This document shows, piece by piece, positions 1 through 10,504 of a stretch of 64,000 nucleotides of DNA. The position numbers were made by a program, and so were the translations under genes. How positions within the stretch are numbered: position 1 is the stretch's first letter; each line of letters starts with the position of its first letter. Under the pieces are notes generated by a model. It saw nothing but the letters and a program-made list of their open reading frames with translations. It was not told the DNA's origin and ran no database searches. This DNA is from Gigaspora rosea (lineage: Eukaryota; Glomeromycota; Glomeromycetes; Diversisporales; Gigasporaceae), in assembly GCA_003550325.1 (NCBI GenBank), contig QKWP01000103.1, positions 1 to 64,000 on the forward strand. The letters run 5' to 3'.

Positions 1-235
1 AAAATATAGAATTTTATTGAATTTCATCAGGTGGTTGTCGATATATCTTCGTTTAAATTTTTAAAAATTTACATAAATTGGGGAGGTCCGATCAGGTCGG
101 AAATGATTGACATCACGTGTCTGCCACTTTTTTTTCTGGATGGCTAGGGTACTTAATTTTTTCATCGACCCATATCACTAATTTTGTCAAAATAATTTAC
201 ATTTTACTACTAAGTAAATTTGTTTAGAGCACAAT
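1..235. other. A+T-rich sequence, nothing identified
   Basis: No gene, RNA or clear repeat could be supported in this edge segment. It contains a CACGTG box near 114 but no coding context. Confidence 0.5.
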
Positions 236-655
236 TTTACATATAATTTTTGTTTCAAAATTAGTAATATTTGTTTTTGGATAAATATATGCAATGCACC
301 CTGCGATATTGGGGTGTTCAGTCAACTATGTAAATCAAAACTATATGTGGTACCATATAAAAATTAATTATTAAGGATTTTTTTGATCAGGATAGTAATC
401 GATAGTGACTGGGATTATTTATCATCTTTACTAATAATTTATATATAAAAAGTGATAAATATGCCAGCCACTATTTTGATCACTATCCTGATCATTAAAT
501 TCAAAAAAAAATCTCCAATAATTAATTTTTATATTATACCACATAAAGTTTTGTCAAACATTGTTAACCGAATACCCCACTGTGAAATGCTAATTTATTG
601 CACACAATATGTAAACATAATTTGTAAATCTGTATAACAAATTTTCTATATAACA
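236..655. mobile_element. Inverted-repeat element (MITE-like)
   Basis: Two imperfect arms of about 185-200 bp face each other around a short spacer near 425-450. For example, ATATAAAAATTAATTATTA near 355 and its complement near 518-540, and GATCAGGATAGT near 386 and ACTATCCTGATC near 483, lie in mirrored order. The arms extend outward with decreasing similarity. Short open frames inside are not credible genes. The class is uncertain because no clean target duplication was seen. Confidence 0.6.
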
Positions 656-987
656 AAAATTTAAATTAATATAAGGTTAGGATAAGGGCAAAGATAAGAG
701 TTAGTGTTAGAAGTTAGAATAAATGATGGTATATACCAAATTTTGCAAAAAATTTTTTTTGTTAGAGCGTGAAAGGTAGTTAAATAGATGAAATTTTTTG
801 ATATTACAAATTTTAGAAAAATTTCTTTATTTTGTTATACAAAGAAAATTTTTATATTACACCTGATCTTCAAATTTAATTGGTAGATCGTTGGAGTGCA
901 TTATATAAGCACAACGCAGTATGCGATGCCTTCCTTTGTTTTTAACAAGTTATAATTTGGAATTGTGCAAAATTAAATGGCTTTTAA

Positions 988-1359
988 GGGTAGAGTGTAC
1001 ATAGATCATTTTTCATATGATCTACATGGTATATTAAATTTTTATATAGTATAAAAAAATACTTCTAATAAAACTTTTTAACATTTTAACCAATTGGTAT
1101 CAAATTTATGTAATATATAGTTTAATCCAGTTTGTTTCTAATAGTGAAGTTGTGCAATATGTATTGCTTTAAAAAAAATTAACTTCACATATAATTAAAA
1201 TCTTCCAAGATCACTATATGTTTTTCCTGGGTAGTACAAAGAATTGCTAATTCTGATTGGTCGAATCATGTGATGTTTATATGATATTATATGTTATTAT
1301 TACACAATGTTAATCTACATTTAATTTTATATGAATTTGAAAATGTTGACACCCTACCC
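988..1359. mobile_element. TTAA-flanked MITE (piggyBac-type), copy 1
   Basis: The element begins GGGTAGAGTGTAC and ends with the related complement ACACCCTACCC. It is flanked on both sides by TTAA (984-987 and 1360-1363), the target duplication typical of piggyBac-type insertions. It is 372 bp with no coding capacity. The termini match the element at 5170-5664. Confidence 0.7.
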
Positions 1360-1616
1360 TTAAGCTAAATTTTTTCTTTTTTTCTTGGTCTTATTTTGTA
1401 AAATTTAATTTTAAGTTAATTATTATGCCAAAAATAATTTTTAGCTTAAAGTTTATAGTAAATTCAAATATTTTTATTATAATTTTTAATTATAAACTTG
1501 GGTTTTATTTTATAGAGACATGTTGCTATAGTGACTCTATGCTTGACCAATCAAAGTCAATTATGTGTATTCTTATTTTTTTATTTTTTTTTTAAGTTTT
1601 TTTTTTAATTTATTAA

Positions 1617-2634
1617 TGGATAGGATTTACCTGTACTAGATCTAGTACATTGTACTAGATCTAGTACATAATTAAGCTTAATTATCTATTAATTTTTAAA
1701 ATTAACTACTTAATTAAATATTTTTTAATAATATTTTAACTTATGGGCTACTTGTTTTAAAAAACTCATAGCTTTACATAGCTTTTTAAATTTTGTACAT
1801 TTTTTTTAAAATTCGCATTTGCTAGTTTAACCTAGTTTTTAGCACATTTACTAGTAATTTTACAAAATATTTTTGATTATAAAAAATTTTTTTACTAAAT
1901 AAATTTATTTAAACTATTAATAAAATTATAAACATAAGTTTGTTAGTTATAATTTTAAAATTTTATTTAAGATTAGATTAATATATAAGAAGTAATCTAA
2001 ATTTGAAATTTTTGCTAGTAAATACTATATAACTAAAATATCCAATTTATATATAAAAATTAGATGTAATTTTTTTAAAATTTAAAGTAATATAACTTGA
2101 GATATACTAATTTAGGATTAAAAAAAATTTTGTAATTGAAATTAGATAATAAATATTTATAATTTTGATTAAGAATTTAGAAAATTTAATTAGCAAAAAA
2201 TTTTTTAAACTCTAGCTAAACTCATATGGCTTACTATGTAAAGTAATAATTTGTAAAAATTTTCAAAAAAAGCTTATAATATAAGTAATAATTTTTATAA
2301 TATAACTAATAATAATATTTTTTTTATAACAAGCCTATACAATTTTTTATTTATTAAAACTTTTAATTTGCCAAATATATTAATAAATTATAATTATAAC
2401 TGACTTTACAAATGTACGAAATCTAGTACATTAGAAATCACAAAAAATACAATATATAAAAAAAATTTTTTTATAAAAATTTTATTATTAATTTAAAAAA
2501 CAATACTGCTAAACTATTTTTGAATACTTATTAGATTTTTGTATATAAAAAAAATTAAGCTATTAATTTTTTTAAATTTTTAATGCATTTTTTAAAATGT
2601 ACTATATTTCGTACAAAAGGGTAAATCCAATCCA
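1617..2634. mobile_element. TTAA-flanked element, about 1.0 kb, non-coding
   Basis: The termini are TGGATAGGATTTACC and, inverted, GGTAAATCCAATCCA, flanked by TTAA at 1613-1616 and 2635-2638. Just inside the left end the palindrome TGTACTAGATCTAGTACA occurs twice in tandem (about 1633-1672). A diverged relative, TGTACTATATTTCGTACA, lies at the right end. No open frame of note is present. By target site it is piggyBac-type, but its terminal sequence differs from the GGGTAGAG family. Confidence 0.6.
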
Positions 2635-2689
2635 TTAATTTATTAATTTAATTTTTTTTTTAAAAAAAATTTAATTATTTTTTTTTTAG

Positions 2690-3369
2690 TTGAATACAAA
2701 TATAAAGAAAACAGAATAAAAGCAAGAAGAAAATAAGACAAAACTGGGATGAAAAACAGAATGCATAATAGAATGTAAACAAAATAAAAATAGGTCAAAA
2801 ACAAGATGAAAACAATGACAAACAAACCCAAAACAACAGAAAGCCCAACAAAAAACAAAAAAAAAAGAACTGCTAAAGTCTTACAGAACTAGAAAAACAC
2901 AAAAGCAAAGAACTTACTCACCGAAAAATGACAAAATTATCTACTAAAAATAACAAAATTACCTACTAAAAAACAACAAAGAAGAACTACTAAAGGACTT
3001 ACAGAACTCACACAAAGAAAAAAGACCTACCTACCAAAAAATAATAAAGAAGAACCGCCAAAGAACTTACAGAACCTATTGATAAAAAGACAAAGAACCT
3101 ACCAACTGAAAAATAGCAAAATTATCTACTAAAAAAAAGACGAAGAAGAACAACAAAAAGACTTGAAGCCACTGATAAAGAAACAAAAAACCTATCTACC
3201 AAAAAATACAAAATACCACTAAAAAAATGATAAAGAAAAACTACTAAAGGATAACAAAGAACTACCAAAGGATAAAAAACCTATCCCCAAAAAATGACTA
3301 AATTAGCTACTAAAAAATTTATTGAAAGACTGTTTTAATGATGATTCCAGTAATGACTTTAGTAGCAAC
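2690..3369. repeat. A-rich degenerate tandem repeat, possibly a low-complexity coding relic
   Basis: Variants of the phrase AAGAACTACTAAAGGACTTACAGAAC recur roughly every 60-75 bases (near 2865, 2980, 3050), mixed with CTACCTACCAAAAAAT-like phrases. One strand is strongly purine rich. The right end changes to codons for Asp, Ser and Asn, and that pattern resumes at 4595 beyond the inserted element at 3370-4594. No intact frame exists. Confidence 0.45.
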
Positions 3370-3613
3370 CAGAGTTGGGCAAGGAATATCCAGTGCTTTT
3401 TCACTAGACACTGGACATTTCCAAATTGTCCAGTTTAATGTCCAGTGTATAGTGACATATTTATAAAAAAATTCAATAAATAAATAAATTAGTCAAAGCA
3501 CAACATATCTGGTTAAATAACTAGTACTCCCAGAGGATTGCTCTAGCCAATTCTTAAAAATGTAGTTAAAATTTTATAATAATGCACTATACTTTTGATT
3601 TAATTTAATTATA

Positions 3614-3862
3614 TGGGCAGTCAAAAGTAGAAACTAAGGAAATTGTTTTTAATAAGTTTTTTTAAAACTTTAAATTAAAATATCTTGACAACTATTAAAC
3701 CAAATCTAACAATTTTTTTTATTTTAATTCTATAACTATATAAAATTAAAATAAAAAAATTTTTATCAAGTTTGGTTTAATAATTGTTAAGATATTTTAA
3801 TTTAAAGTCTAGAAAAAATTTACTTAGAAACAATTTCCTTGGTTTCTACTTTTGACCGCCCA
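3614..3862. mobile_element. TA-flanked palindromic MITE (Tc1/mariner-type)
   Basis: The ends are TGGGCAGTCAAAAGTAGAAA and, inverted, GGTTTCTACTTTTGACCGCCCA, with more than 50 bp of inverted repeat. The dinucleotide TA flanks both ends (3612-3613 and 3863-3864). The interior phrase ATCTTGACAA...TTATTTTAATT is shared with the palindrome at 10299-10504. Confidence 0.65.
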
Positions 3863-3966
3863 TATTCTTATTTAATTTTAAAATTTAGTTTAATTATTGT
3901 ATATTAGTCAAAAATTCTGTTAGCATTTACAGTACATTTGAAAAAATTAATAAGCAATAAATATCG

Positions 3967-4182
3967 CAGATTAAAATGAAATTAGATTAAAATAAAACTG
4001 GTGACCTCTCTTGCTCACCTTTAAAGCTTATAAAACCCATATATACTTGTTTATTAATAACCCTAACCCTAAACTCTAACCCTAAAACTAAAAAAAACCC
4101 CCCAAAAAATGGCACCTAAAAAATTTTAAAAATTTGCTTAAAAAATAGAAAAATTCATTTTAATCTAATTCATTTTAATCTG
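3967..4182. mobile_element. MITE with telomere-like core, copy 1
   Basis: The inverted termini are CAGATTAAAATGAAATTAGA and a complementary end at 4163-4182. The interior contains CCCTAACCCTAAACTCTAACC (near 4061-4085), similar to the TTAGGG telomeric repeat. A relative with the same layout, in the opposite orientation, lies at 23462-23663. Confidence 0.55.
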
Positions 4183-4594
4183 ACACAATAAATATGTTGG
4201 CCATATAATACTGTATTTAACTAAATAATATCTATATGCAACCAATTTGCTTGCAATTGTAAAGGATAGTATTTCAAATGATGTTAACCTTCCGAAGCAA
4301 TATGCATAATAAGCAGGTTTTGAGAAATATTAGGCTTGAAAACATTATAATCATTATATTATATAGCATAATAAATTAATTTTTTTAAGTTATTGATTTT
4401 AACAGAATTGGTTAATTATCTAGTTTATTTAATTTTTTTGTTTAAAATTTTAAAACTTATAATTTTTTTTAATTTTTGTTGTCCAGTGAATATTTTTTAT
4501 TTTTCTTATTAATCTATTGCTTTTCACTAGACAATTAGGTCACTGGACACTGGACAAATTTCCAATTGTCCAATTGTCCAGTTGCCCAACCCTG

Positions 4595-4800
4595 GCGACA
4601 ACTCTAGTAATAATTCCAGTAACGACTCTAGCGACGACTCTAAATGACAACTCTAGCGGCAACTCCAAATAATGATTCTAGTAACGACTCTAGTGACAAC
4701 TCTAGCAACAACTCCAAAGAAGATTCTAAAAAAAATATTTGCAGTTAAAAAAAATTATTTTTAGTTAAAAAAATAAAATAAAAAAAAATAAAAAAAATAA
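4595..4800. repeat. Short Ser/Asn/Asp-coding microrepeat followed by A-rich tract
   Basis: A degenerate 6-12 base pattern (GACAACTCTAGT, AACGACTCTAGC and variants) repeats from about 4597 to 4725. In one frame it reads as runs of Asp, Asn and Ser with stops and shifts. It continues the pattern seen at 3340-3369 before the hAT insertion. An A-rich tract follows to about 4810. Confidence 0.5.
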
Positions 4801-5169
4801 AAAAAATAAATTATCTTATATGATCAGCAATCTCAAAAATAATTGGTCAATCATATAAGGGTTGCTATTTCCTTTTTACATATTTTATAACTATTAATAT
4901 TAAATGGCAATCTTTTTTGTACATCAATTTTGTATAATATTATGTACATTAGATGTTGTTAGCCAATCAGATCAGTTTATAATTTTGAATTATTTTTGTG
5001 TAATATATGTATGTACATAAATTTTTGTGCAATCTTGCATATTCATATTTTAATAATTTCAATAATATATCAATAAGTTTCGAATAATATTAAGCAACAT
5101 AAAAAACATATTTAGACTACAATATTTTTTAAAAATTAAATATTAAAGATATGAAAGATTCGCTTTTAA

Positions 5170-5664
5170 GGGTAGAGGGTATGTAGATCATTTATATTAA
5201 TAAACTAGTTACTAAAAATTTTATATTTAATATTAAAGAAAATTTTTATTAAGTAACCATATTAAATTTTTAAATAAAATTGTAGAGGAGGTTTTTCTGA
5301 TCCTAATGGTGGTCGAATCATTAAAATTGGCCCAGTAGAACCAAAGATATAGTTGTTTTTATCTTCGCGACCCTATTTTACTTATTGTTTACACGTGATT
5401 TGATTGGCCAATTTGTGATGGCCCTGCAGAATAAACCCCGCCCCGCAAAAGTTAATACTATAAAAACTTTATCAAATTTTATTCAAAATTAATAAAATTT
5501 TTATGATATGTGTAATTTTTTATTACGAACAATTTTTACTTAGTACACAAATACAATTTATATAGTAAAAAATTAACTTTTATATGTAGCAACTTTTAAA
5601 TTCGCAATAAAAATATTTTTGGTCACTCGTTTATTAATAAAAATGATCTACATACCCTCTACCC
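5170..5664. mobile_element. TTAA-flanked MITE (piggyBac-type), copy 2
   Basis: The best preserved member. The inverted ends begin GGGTAGAGGGTATGTAGATC and stay alike for about 35 bases with one mismatch. TTAA lies at 5166-5169 and 5665-5668. Interior sequence near 5285-5360 resembles part of the palindromic TTAA element at 24973-25477, suggesting related families. It is 495 bp and non-coding. Confidence 0.75.
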
Positions 5665-6258
5665 TTAATTGAATTTGTATCGCCAATGCAATGGTGACAG
5701 TTTAAATTATATAAATTGTAAATTTTAAACATTTTTTAACAATACATCCTCTCCTATCATTATAATACTTATTCAATTAATTACAAAGATTTTGACATTC
5801 TTTGATGTGCATTCTTCTATAATCTTGTAATAAATATATGTGTATAATTTAGTCACCATTATTGAAATTCAAAATGATACAGTAATATGGATAACTGAAA
5901 ATAATATTTGTCTATTTTCATGAAAATAATGATATCAAAACATTTTTTATCAAATGTTGTATAATGAGAAATATAAGTGTTTGATTAGTCAAACAACTCT
6001 ATCAAATATGAGGTATTATATTTATATATCATATGCTCAATCTGGGCACTCCCTAGTTTGCTTCTATTTTCATTCAAGATATATTACTATAGAAATTCAT
6101 GGAATTTTGTTATAAGAAATGATAAATCCTATATACTGTACATATATCTAAAAATAATTCAAAATTCATTTTTCTTAATAAAAAAATGTAAAAAAAATTT
6201 ATAAACCAGTAATTCATCAGTAGAATATTTTATTATCGTTATATATAGTACTCATATA

Positions 6259-6860
6259 ATGATAAAGAATCCCTATGCCAATTTTACCGATCTATATGAA
6301 GCAATCCAATTAACGTTGCCGTTGGATAATTTACATATATACCTAATTGGGATATGTAAACCATTTCAATTTTGCATTTTATTATTCTTAAAAATGTTAG
6401 AGTTTCTATATGATTCTAATAAAGAATTATACTCACTCTTATCTCTTACTACAGAAGCTACTCTGCTAATATAAAAATAGTCTATCACTGCATAGCTCTT
6501 CAGTATCTTCCTGACAAACATACTAATTCAACCTCTGAACAACGCAAAGAAGCAAGTTGAAAGTTTCAGAGCTTAGGATATGCTTATGCTATACTCAGTG
6601 ATACTAAAAAATGTGAACATTATAACAAGACCATTGATATTAATATTTTTGAAGACTTAGGCAGTATAATTTTCAATAGCTGCATGTGTTTTAGCAAAGG
6701 TATCAAAAAGGAATCTGATTTCTAAGGTGCCAATATCCATAAAAATTACATTTTTTTCTTCTTTAGAAAGTTGCTGTTATCAGATAAAAGAAAAGATTCA
6801 TGCATTTGAACATACATATCCAAATTTATATGGCAAATCAAACTTTGAAATTATTGAAGC
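6259..6860 (+). pseudogene. Decayed DnaJ (J-domain) gene fragment
   Basis: The conceptual translation resembles a J-domain in two frames. A first piece near 6400-6465 reads LYSLLSLTTEAT, like the start of helix I. After a shift near 6465, a second piece (about 6470-6650) gives IALQYLPDKH, then SLGYAYAILSD and a KKCEHYNKT-like segment. These match helix II, the HPD loop (His changed to Leu) and helices III-IV of Hsp40 co-chaperones, with a DNAJC9-like flavour. Stops and the frame change mean it is not functional. The downstream bases read EDLGS-like for a few codons and then fade. The assignment rests on my recognition of the motif order, not on an alignment. Confidence 0.5.
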
Positions 6861-7247
6861 GTGATTTTGTTGCTGATAAGATTTGATGAACTATGACTGA
6901 ACTACGGGTTATACAAAATTTTAAAATGAAAAAATTTACATTTTTGAAGCAATTTAATTGGCTGATATCATCTGATATACATAATGTTATATGAAATAGA
7001 TGTACAAAAAGATTGCTGAATATTAAATAATTATGTTAATTATATATTTTTTAAAAAAATTAATATCTAAATGAAAGACCAAAAAAACAACAAAATAAAA
7101 TAATAAAAAATAAAAGAAACAAAAAAAAATTATGTACTGACAAGAATATGTTAAAAAACTAAACTAAAATATAAAACTATCTAAGCCTAAATCAAATCTA
7201 AATAAAACTTAAAAATTATACTTTATCAAAGTATTATATATAAAAAA

Positions 7248-7460
7248 GGATGTGATGGCTTAGAAAAGTTGGTAAGTTGTTACCCAAATAGCAGATTTAG
7301 AGTTCAAATCTCACTAGTGATACTTTGAAAAAATAGATCAGTGTTCTGGTAACTGTTTCTTATCAATTGGTTGAAATATTACCTATAGTCTTGGTTGACT
7401 ATTTCAAATGAAAGCTTTTGGGTGTAGTTGTGTTCTGTTATACAAATAAATTCAATTCAA
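7248..7460 (+). mobile_element. tRNA-derived SINE-like element
   Basis: A polymerase III A-box-like stretch TGGCTTAGAAAAGTTGG (7256-7272) is followed 28 bases later by a B-box-like AGTTCAAATC (7301-7310). This is normal spacing for a tRNA-related promoter. An unrelated body and an A-rich tail ending near 7460 follow. It does not fold as an intact tRNA, so a SINE is the better call. Confidence 0.5.
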
Positions 7461-9030
7461 GTAACTGAAAAAACAGAAACCTGTTTGGCAAGTCCCAAGT
7501 AAAGAAATAGCAAAGATCTTTGATAGTGCTACCAAAAACTGGAGTTTCAAAAACTAAAACTAGAGAACTAGTTGACAAAAACCTTTAGCAGAAAGGGTTT
7601 ACTACCCTGGCCACTAGAGTTATACTAGAAGAAAAGGACTATGTTTTAAAAGTAGGTACTAAGAGAAAAAAACTATAATAGTATCTAATGCCAGGTAGAT
7701 CAACTCTTCTGAACTAACTAGATTATGAGTTGGGATGTATTAGAGAAAAACTGGTAGGAAGATAGCAGTAGGTACCAGGGTAAAGCAAACCTTACAAAAG
7801 CAAAAATAGATAATACTAGTAGTTGCAGAGTATCTCTAAAAGTGCTACCATTTATTATATAATATTTTAGAGCATGGAAGTTGGCCCTGTATTATAACAA
7901 TATTTTATATTACACAAAGATATATAGTAAATTAGATACTATTTAAATTGGTCAATTATATTGGGTCTTATATTGAGAAAGAGAGTAGTCCTCATAGTAA
8001 ATATAGCCCTAACTGCAAGTATCCCTTAAACCGTCCAGATAAGCAGGCAAATTTGCCTGCTTAAATTTTATAAATTCATGTCTGATCTATTTTTTTTAAA
8101 AAAAAAAAAATTTAAAAATTTTTTTTTAAATAAAAACTATGATTATATACTATTTAAAACTTCATTTTATTTACTTAATATTTATAAAAAATTTGAGGTT
8201 GCTTATAAAAGAAAATTTTATAATTTTTTAAAAAAATTTTAATTTTAAAAATTCTTTTCTTTTTTTTTAGTTTTACTTAATAAAAATTTAAGATTTAACC
8301 CCTATTACCTTAATCCAAAGTTGTAGACAATTTAAAATTACACTACTTTTATTATTTTAACTTTTATAATTTATTAAGCAAAATTTAGACTTTACTTAGT
8401 AGAAACTATAAAATTTCTCTTCGGAAATATATAAAATTTTAAGAAACTTTTTAAAATTTTAATAATAAAATTAAAGAATAAGTTTTGTAAAAAATGTAAT
8501 ATCTTGATCAAAATTAAAGATAGAATAATAAAATTTAAATATATTATTTATAAAAGAAATATCTTTAATTTTATTCAATAAATAGGGGGAGTCAAGCTTA
8601 AAAAAATTTTAAGAAAACTCAAAAAAACTTTTTAAAAATGATTTTAGCGGGCAAATTTGCCCGCTAGACGGTTTAAGGGATAAGCTTAAGTGAATGCATA
8701 AGCTACTAAAGTATAGATGAATACCTGGTGGGACAGATACCACTTTACCAAGTTTTCTATTGAGAATAAGTTAAATTGTACCTTTGGGTGCATTGAAGAA
8801 GTTCTAAGGGCTAATAAAAAAATAGATCTGGGGTGTCTGAACTGACTATATATATATTACAGATATTCTAATAAATCAGTCGAGATCAGTTAAGAAGCAG
8901 AAGATTAGAGGGTTTAAATAAGCAATTTCTGTAGTAAGATTTGCAGGTATAGTAGCTTATATAGAACCTTTGGGTGGACTACTTAAATTAGATACCAAAA
9001 GTGTACATGTAGCTAGTTGTACTCTTGTCC
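7461..9030. other. Unrecognised degenerate sequence, split by a MITE
   Basis: Base composition rises slightly (more G) in 7461-8021 and 8681-9030. These look like two halves of one older element interrupted by the TA-type MITE at 8022-8680. Short peptides are readable, but stops are frequent and no family could be named. A phrase near 9010 (AGCTAGTTGTACTCTTG) recurs near 47945, which suggests a dispersed repeat. Confidence 0.3.
8022..8680. mobile_element. TA-flanked MITE with GCAAATTTGC core termini, copy 1
   Basis: The ends are TCCCTTAAACCGTC and, inverted, GACGGTTTAAGGGA. Each is followed inward by a self-complementary block, AGCAGGCAAATTTGCCTGCT on the left and AGCGGGCAAATTTGCCCGCT on the right. 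TA flanks both sides (8020-8021 and 8681-8682). It is 659 bp and non-coding. Copy 2 is at 41250-41903. Confidence 0.7.
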
Positions 9031-9238
9031 AAATATAATTTATAATGTGTAAACCAAATAAAATAATATACTCCAAAATGAAAACTTTGAAACCAAAAAA
9101 AAATATATACATAAAAAAAAAAGAAATATTAAATAAAATATTTTTAGAAAGACATTTTATTTGGAATTATCTTTCAAAGCAACCTCAATATGTTATTCAT
9201 TGTTTATTTTAAAAACCTAAAATTTACTCAAAACTTAA

Positions 9239-9667
9239 AGGTAGAGTATATATAATTATTTTTTGATAAAATTTAGCTAGCATTATTGAATTAAAAAAAT
9301 TTTTTATATTGATTTAAGATTTAGTAAAGTAAAAATAGAGCATATTAGTAGTAATCATATAATAAATTTTAATTCAATAGAATTTATTATCAAAAAGTTA
9401 AATAAGAGCAAGATCTATGAGAGACTATAACATACCATTATAGGCTATACAGACTTTTGCAAATCTTGCTCTTATCTAATTTTTTAATAACAAATTCAAA
9501 TTGGTCATATTTTTATTGCATAATTACTACTAGTACATACTATGATTTCACTTTGCTAAATATTAAAAATGACAGATAATAAATTTTTAATTTATCTATA
9601 TACCAATTACTAAATTATAAATTTTGTTAATTGATTATTAATAATATGATCAATATATACTCTATAC
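9239..9667. mobile_element. TTAA-flanked MITE, copy 3 (diverged)
   Basis: The termini AGGTAGAGTATATAT and, inverted, ATATATACTCTATAC are flanked by TTAA (9235-9238 and 9668-9671). They resemble the GGGTAGAG family. A small internal hairpin with arms AAATAAGAGCAAGAT and ATCTTGCTCTTAT lies at about 9400-9480. Confidence 0.6.
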
Positions 9668-10298
9668 TTAATTCCAATTTGGTAGGTGCATTCCAATATA
9701 GAAGGAGTAAATATTGCTAATCTTTTGGAAAAGTAAGCTCAATTCCCCACTTGTTGGCAAAATTTCAAAAAGTTCAAAAAGAAATATCAAAGACACCAAA
9801 TGATTTATAAATAAGCATAGATTTTTTTTGCAAAGTTAGAATATTTACTTACTATACTCTTTAATAGAGTATAAGCTGGTTCTATAATTTGAACTAAAAA
9901 ATTTTTTGTAATTGGTTAATTGAATTGAAATATTGGTATTAACCAATTACAACCAATTAAAATTACTTTACATTTTACTTTTGAAATTTCATATAAACAG
10001 ATATATTTTTGATGTGATTATTGCAAATCTCATGCAAATTGTTTGTTTATTTAAAATACTATTAAAATTTGGAACTTTATAAAAGTAATAGAACTTTTTA
10101 TATACTATAGTTTAAAGCTTCATATTTTATATTTTATTTAATAAAAGCATAGTTTTCTGGATTCCAAATTTTTTTTTGGATTCTAAACTTCTGCTAGTAA
10201 CAATGTTAACAAGTAAACTATATAAAATATAAAACTATATATAGTATATAGCAAAAATCTAAAAAATACAAGAATAGTTTTTAGTATTTGTTTACTAA

Positions 10299-10504
10299 AT
10301 CCTATAATGAATAAGCACTCCTATTTTTAAATTTTAACTTAAATAGCTTGACAATTAACTAATCAAATTTAATAAAATTTCTTTTATTTTAATTTTATAA
10401 ATTTATAAAATTGAAATAAAAGAAATATTATTAAATTTGATTAGTTAATTGTCAAGATATTTAGAGTAAAAATTTTAAAAAAGAGTGCTTATTCATAATA
10501 GGAT
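10299..10504. mobile_element. Palindromic MITE
   Basis: Near-perfect inverted repeat. ATCCTATAATGAATAAGCACTC at the left and its complement at the right continue inward for about 95 bases per arm. The inner part matches the MITE at 3614-3862. The RNA or single strand would form a long hairpin. Confidence 0.65.

Larger units (their letters stand above)
3370..4594. mobile_element. Non-autonomous hAT-type element
   Basis: The termini are CAGAGTTGGGCAA and, inverted, TTGCCCAACCCTG, a typical hAT end. The flanking octamers GTAGCAAC (3362-3369) and GCGACAAC (4595-4602) agree at 5 of 8 positions, as an aged 8 bp target duplication would. Subterminal GTCCAGTG-type motifs occur repeatedly at both ends. 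Two smaller elements are nested inside (3614-3862 and 3967-4182). No transposase is encoded. Confidence 0.7.

Noticed and set aside
2643..2858. 71-codon hydrophobic open frame on the minus strand
   Set aside because: It is the complement of the A-rich repeat and looks like a membrane protein only because of its T-rich codons.
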